DNA from: Promethearchaeota archaeon
GTDB taxonomy: Archaea; Asgardarchaeota; Lokiarchaeia; Sigynarchaeales; SOKP01
NCBI GenBank assembly: GCA_019058515.1
Contig: JAHPYY010000156.1
Span: 1 to 37,282, forward strand
Length of the DNA: 37,282 nt
Reading direction: 5' to 3'
The notes beneath the pieces were generated by a model that had not been told where the DNA came from, made no database searches, and saw only the letters and a program-made list of their open reading frames with translations. Both the position numbers and the translations under genes were made by a program. Numbering within the stretch: position 1 is the first letter of the stretch; each line of letters starts with the position of its first letter. Shown one piece after another: positions 33,742-37,282 of this stretch.

Positions 33742-35457
33742 ATGAACAACGGCGAACAAAAATTTAAGCAAATAGGCATTACGTTAATATTTCTAAATAT
33801 ATTTGCTATAAGTTTCGTTTTTATTTACCTCTATTATGATTTAGATTCATTACTTTCAAACTTATTAGGAATACTCCCAGTTATTACTATTTACCTAGAT
33901 TTATATTATATATTTATCACTTCGAAAAATGTTAGTAAATTTGCAAATAGAGGAGTAATAACTAAATCTAATTACATTTTTTGCTCAATTAGTATCATTT
34001 TTCTTTTTCTAATCTTATTTCTAAATGCATTAAAGGCTACTCCAATTTCTAATAATGCCTATTTCAATAGAATTTTATCTTTTTTAATTATTTGTTTTTA
34101 TTTAGGTGTTTATATTATTTTTTTAGTTTTTTCTGCATTTATTATTTTAAATCATACTCTTTTTCGTAGTTCAAATAAACCAATTAAAGCAAATTCGAAG
34201 TATGAAGTATATCAAAAATTATATAAGAGTTTCGTAAAGTTATTTGAGAAAATAGTTTTCATTGTTTACATCATTTCTTTGATTTTTTGTGCTTGTACTC
34301 TTTTTGGTTCTTTTGAGATAGTAACTTTCTTAATTGTAGTTTTAGCCTCCCAATTTGGAATTTTTTGGTCAATAATCCTATTTGGAAATACTCTTGTGTT
34401 ACTAAATTTGAAATTTAAGAAATGGAATTCTAAAAAAATAAAAATCTTCAAAGTCATTGGCATTTGCATATCGATAATTTTGCTAATTCCTGTATTTTCC
34501 ATACCAAATAGTGTTGAGAACGGGAAAAAGAGTTTTTCTGATGCATTTGGATCAGATTGGGAAAAAAATATACCTTCTGAGATATCAGCACAACTATTAT
34601 CAACTCCATTTAATCTAAATTACTATTTTTTTGGAATGCCAGCTATGAATTGCGAAATAAAAACCGATATTTTATATTATGAGAATTCTTCCAAAGGTTT
34701 AAAACTGTATTTCAATATGTATTTACCTCCGAGAGAGAGGGGTGATCTGTATGGGAATCATTCTGTCTTGATAAGAATTCATGGAGGAGCGTGGATTATT
34801 GGTGATAAAGGACCATTGAGTATGATGCTTATGAATAAATATTTTGCCAGTAAGGGTTTTATTGTATTTGATATTCAATATCCCCTATTTGAGACATATC
34901 TCTCAGTTTTAGATCCAATAACCCCTAAGAATAATTTAGGTAATTATTCTATAGATGACATGGTGTATTATATTGGATTATTCACTAAGTTTCTTGAAAA
35001 TTATCCGATCGAATATCAGGCTAATTTAAATTCCGTTTTTATAAGTGGAGGTTCCTCTGGAGGCCATTTAGCCTCAATTCTTGCTTTAGCTATGACTAAA
35101 GGTAATAATACGGATTTGTTTAGTTCAAAGATCACAATAAAAGGGTATATCCCATTTTACCCTGCTAATGGTTTAATGTCGTTTATTGGAGTTGAGAGTC
35201 GGGAGGAATACAAAAACCCCGTAAGTCTGATTGATTCAAGTAGTCCTCCTTGTTTAATATTCCAAGGAACCCATGATATAATTAATTATTTTTATGATAT
35301 AAACCAATATAAACAAAAATATTCCACTTACAACCGTAGTGACTGCGCAATTGTCTGGTTAAATTGGGGAGGGCATGCATTTGATTTTTACTTTCCTGGA
35401 TACTATAATCAAGTTTGTATTTATTTCATGGAAAGATTCATGTATTTGTATAGATGA
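33742..35457 (+). CDS. membrane-anchored alpha/beta hydrolase (esterase type)
   Basis: 571 residues. N-terminal half with about seven hydrophobic segments (11-32, 41-60, 78-98, 110-137, 168-189, 192-222 and 237-255). The C-terminal alpha/beta hydrolase has the oxyanion motif HGGAW (347-351), nucleophile elbow GGSSGG (Ser438), acid in FQGTHDIINY and the final His in WGGHAFDF. This is the layout of the HSL/BD-FAE carboxylesterases, acting on acyl esters. The substrate is unknown; the membrane half suggests lipids or cell-surface esters. ATG start without a clear Shine-Dalgarno, divergent from the GTPase operon. Confidence 0.8.
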   Translation: MNNGEQKFKQIGITLIFLNIFAISFVFIYLYYDLDSLLSNLLGILPVITIYLDLYYIFITSKNVSKFANRGVITKSNYIFCSISIIFLFLILFLNALKATPISNNAYFNRILSFLIICFYLGVYIIFLVFSAFIILNHTLFRSSNKPIKANSKYEVYQKLYKSFVKLFEKIVFIVYIISLIFCACTLFGSFEIVTFLIVVLASQFGIFWSIILFGNTLVLLNLKFKKWNSKKIKIFKVIGICISIILLIPVFSIPNSVENGKKSFSDAFGSDWEKNIPSEISAQLLSTPFNLNYYFFGMPAMNCEIKTDILYYENSSKGLKLYFNMYLPPRERGDLYGNHSVLIRIHGGAWIIGDKGPLSMMLMNKYFASKGFIVFDIQYPLFETYLSVLDPITPKNNLGNYSIDDMVYYIGLFTKFLENYPIEYQANLNSVFISGGSSGGHLASILALAMTKGNNTDLFSSKITIKGYIPFYPANGLMSFIGVESREEYKNPVSLIDSSSPPCLIFQGTHDIINYFYDINQYKQKYSTYNRSDCAIVWLNWGGHAFDFYFPGYYNQVCIYFMERFMYLYR

Positions 35458-35504
35458 CAAAAATCAGTAAAAAAAAAGAAATTATTATTAGATTAAAATT
35501 TTCA

Positions 35505-36599
35505 TTATTTTATCTTGTTTCCAAATATTTTGTAGAAACCTTTTTTTAATATTGACCTATTATCTTGCTTATCAAATTCAAACAAATATACAAAACATAA
35601 GTAAGATCCTAATGCTCCAATATTAGCAGTTAGCAATCCAAGATAATCTTCTCCCACGAAAAAATGCATCGCCAGTAAAAACGAGATTTCTATTATTAAA
35701 AAAATCGACCACTTTTCAGAAATATCTCTATATGAACTATAAAGTAATCCCACACCAAGAAATATAGTCTTAAGTAAAATATTGCCAAATAATCCTATTG
35801 TAGCATATAACCACACATCAAAATAAAGATCAATAAAAATAGCTATCTGACCATATGTCATTAAAATAACAGTTGATTCAAGATTGCTCTTGTCGTCATT
35901 TTTTCTTTTGAGATATATATAAGTAAGAAGTGGAAATCCTATTATTGCTATAAACGATCCTATAAGAGAGATAAGTCGATTTTTTGAGATTATATAGTTT
36001 GAATTAATTATCTTTAAATCGCTATAATTCTGATTTCCAATACTTAATTCAAACAACATCCCACATGTATAATCAATCATCCCTTTTGCTTTTCTTATTC
36101 CTGCTTCATCATAAATTTCGATGATGTATGATGCTTGTGCTCCGCATAAAGAAGGTACGTCTGCCCAATACACATCTTTCTCGATAATGTGCATTTCGTA
36201 GATCTCGAATGAATTTCCTAAAATACCTATAAGATCAATTATCATTATTTTAGATCCAGATAAGTCGACATAGTCACTATTACCTAAATCTACCCAAAAT
36301 AATGATTGATATATTGTTATAGTCGAGCCGTTGAGAAAATATCCTTCACTTGAAAAATTAAAAGTCCTTAATGTTTCACCAAAGTTTAAAGACACTAAAG
36401 TATCATCTAACTGAGGATTCGAAACAAAATCTATATCAATCGTCTTATCTCCATTATAAAGAGAATATGTAGAAGCAAAACTTTGTTCATAATATTTCGG
36501 ATCTGGTACAACTGCAGAAACCATATTGAATAAAAAACTAATGAAGTAACCTATCGCAACCGCTAAAATAATTAGTCTTTTCCTTTTACGAGACAACAT
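35505..36599 (-). CDS. membrane protein with extracytoplasmic domain and C-terminal TM bundle
   Basis: 364 residues. A signal anchor at about 10-30 (LIILAVAIGYFISFLFNMVSAV) is followed by a roughly 180-residue domain rich in beta strands (YNGDKTIDIDFVSN, SYIIEIYDEAG), then about five hydrophobic segments between 212 and 345. No family recognised. The layout (outside sensor-like domain, then TM bundle) recalls membrane sensors, but no output domain is present. Convergent with the hydrolase gene, 47 nt apart. Confidence 0.55.
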   Translation of the reverse strand: MLSRKRKRLIILAVAIGYFISFLFNMVSAVVPDPKYYEQSFASTYSLYNGDKTIDIDFVSNPQLDDTLVSLNFGETLRTFNFSSEGYFLNGSTITIYQSLFWVDLGNSDYVDLSGSKIMIIDLIGILGNSFEIYEMHIIEKDVYWADVPSLCGAQASYIIEIYDEAGIRKAKGMIDYTCGMLFELSIGNQNYSDLKIINSNYIISKNRLISLIGSFIAIIGFPLLTYIYLKRKNDDKSNLESTVILMTYGQIAIFIDLYFDVWLYATIGLFGNILLKTIFLGVGLLYSSYRDISEKWSIFLIIEISFLLAMHFFVGEDYLGLLTANIGALGSYLCFVYLFEFDKQDNRSILKKGFYKIFGNKIK

Positions 36600-36902
36600 A
36601 ATTTTCGTATTACTAAATTTATTTGTCTAACAATTGAATTTCTTTTAACTTAATCTTCCAAGAAACGATGTTTTTATTTGTATAATTAGGAGAGTCAGTT
36701 ATAAATTAAAATAAAACTGTATTTTTATTATTTTTTAATTTGAATGAGTCATTTAGAGATTTTTAATTAAATTTAGTGTTAAATTTCCGTTAAGAAGCCT
36801 AAAGAAAGGTTATATGTGGTAATTTTATAAAAAAGATTTCAACTATGAAGTGAAGAAGATGGAGTAGTTTAAAATTCCTTCTAATTATTTAAATTTGTTT
36901 AT
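36600..36902. other. gene-free stretch, partly repeat
   Basis: 303 nt. From about 36768 on it belongs to direct repeat copy 2, with the invariant 37-nt block at 36787-36823. The rest is AT-rich and holds only the likely promoter of the membrane protein gene. Confidence 0.5.
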
Positions 36903-37282
36903 TTATTTTATTTCAATGAATATTAGCAAACCCAAATTATCTAAACTGTCAACGATTACCTGCACTTCAGCTTCAGGTATTCCTACTTCTTCTGAAATGT
37001 TAGTGACTGTGTGAAAACCATCGGCATAGTGAGCAATCTCGTACTGCTTTTTATTGAGAAATCCTTGGTTAATCACTTGTTTAGGCAGTCTTTTGGATGT
37101 CCACTCTGGTTTCTTATCTTGTACTTTGCGAAGATCAGTTTCTGACAAAACTAGACCCTTTTTAGCAATTTTAGACTGAGACTTCATGAAGTCTTTTTTG
37201 TAAATCTTCAATATAGGGATTTTTAACTCAACTTCAGCGATTCTTCCATTGTTCAAAATACCATCTATAATTTCCTCAAAAC
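36768..37282 (-). repeat. direct repeat copy 2 (runs off window)
   Basis: Same order and orientation as copy 1 at 29575-30110: conserved 37-nt block, AT-rich spacer, small gene. Continues beyond the window end. Confidence 0.85.
36903..37282 (-). CDS. small PqqD-like/winged-helix-type protein, second copy, 5' end outside window
   Basis: The open frame runs to the window edge, reading FEEIIDGILNNGRIAEVELKI upstream of the apparent TTG start at 37256, so the gene is longer than that codon suggests. It differs from the copy at 29714 by about 11 of 117 residues, mostly in the C-terminal module (YADGFHTVTNISEEVG instead of LTDGFHTVNDILEEVG). The substitutions with kept frame suggest both copies were under protein-level selection for some time. 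Function unknown. Confidence 0.7.
   Translation of the reverse strand, partial: FEEIIDGILNNGRIAEVELKIPILKIYKKDFMKSQSKIAKKGLVLSETDLRKVQDKKPEWTSKRLPKQVINQGFLNKKQYEIAHYADGFHTVTNISEEVGIPEAEVQVIVDSLDNLGLLIFIEIK

Overview
The window looks like chromosomal DNA of an Asgard archaeon, most likely Lokiarchaeia-like. It is AT-rich. It carries the archaeal gene run psmA-SBDS-rrp4-rrp41-rrp42-rpl37ae-pcc1-pfdB, archaeal Shine-Dalgarno sites of the GGAGGTGAT type, four intron-containing tRNA genes next to rtcB, an Arf-like small GTPase in a tight operon with membrane proteins, a lone ZPR1 zinc-finger protein and an archaeal DUF2110-type protein. The assignment rests on gene content and style; no phylogeny could be run.

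Layout. 1-1785 (minus): two tandem B12-binding-type radical SAM paralogues, the first cut by the window edge. 1981-3219: acyl-CoA dehydrogenase. 3289-4513 (minus): a phosphofructokinase with pyrophosphate-type active-site residues, whose reading frame is broken by 31 nt that look like a bulge-helix-bulge (BHB) mRNA intron. 4639-5824: a decayed LAGLIDADG homing endonuclease. 6156-8189 (minus): a propeller plus leucine-rich-repeat protein. 8305-8358 (minus): a second, abortive phosphofructokinase 5' end whose similarity stops at the same place as the intron. 8445-9011 (minus): ZPR1. 9264-12372: four-subunit 2-oxoacid:ferredoxin oxidoreductase (gamma-delta-alpha-beta). 12400-13658: YrdC/Sua5 and a Tan1-like THUMP protein. 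13661-18934 (minus): rpl37ae, pcc1, pfdB, a DHH phosphoesterase, an ECF transporter energising module and cgi121. 19062-19448: a gene remnant. 19468-23533 (minus): exosome (rrp42, rrp41, rrp4), SBDS and proteasome alpha.

From 23.8 to 29.4 kb lie a roadblock-like small protein with a tandemly duplicated 3' end, a DUF2110 protein, tRNA-Val(UAC) with two introns, tRNA-Ser(GCU), an acyltransferase-3-like membrane protein, a JAB/MPN-like protein missing expected zinc-site residues, tRNA-Ser(UGA), tRNA-Lys(CUU) and the RNA ligase RtcB. From 29.6 kb to the end is an accessory segment bracketed by two roughly 0.5 kb direct repeats, each with the same small protein. Between the repeats are an Arf-like GTPase, a soluble protein and two predicted 7-TM proteins in one tight operon, a membrane-anchored alpha/beta hydrolase and another membrane protein.

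How the genes fit together: YrdC, Cgi121 and Pcc1 belong to the t6A tRNA pathway (KEOPS). Tan1-like, the introns and RtcB extend the tRNA-maturation theme. The exosome, SBDS, L37Ae, prefoldin and proteasome form the RNA and protein quality-control block. The most notable points are the candidate mRNA intron in phosphofructokinase, three genes that appear to start at AUU behind strong Shine-Dalgarno sites, unusual tRNA introns in the D-arm, D-loop, variable loop and T-loop, and the Arf-GTPase/7-TM operon between direct repeats.
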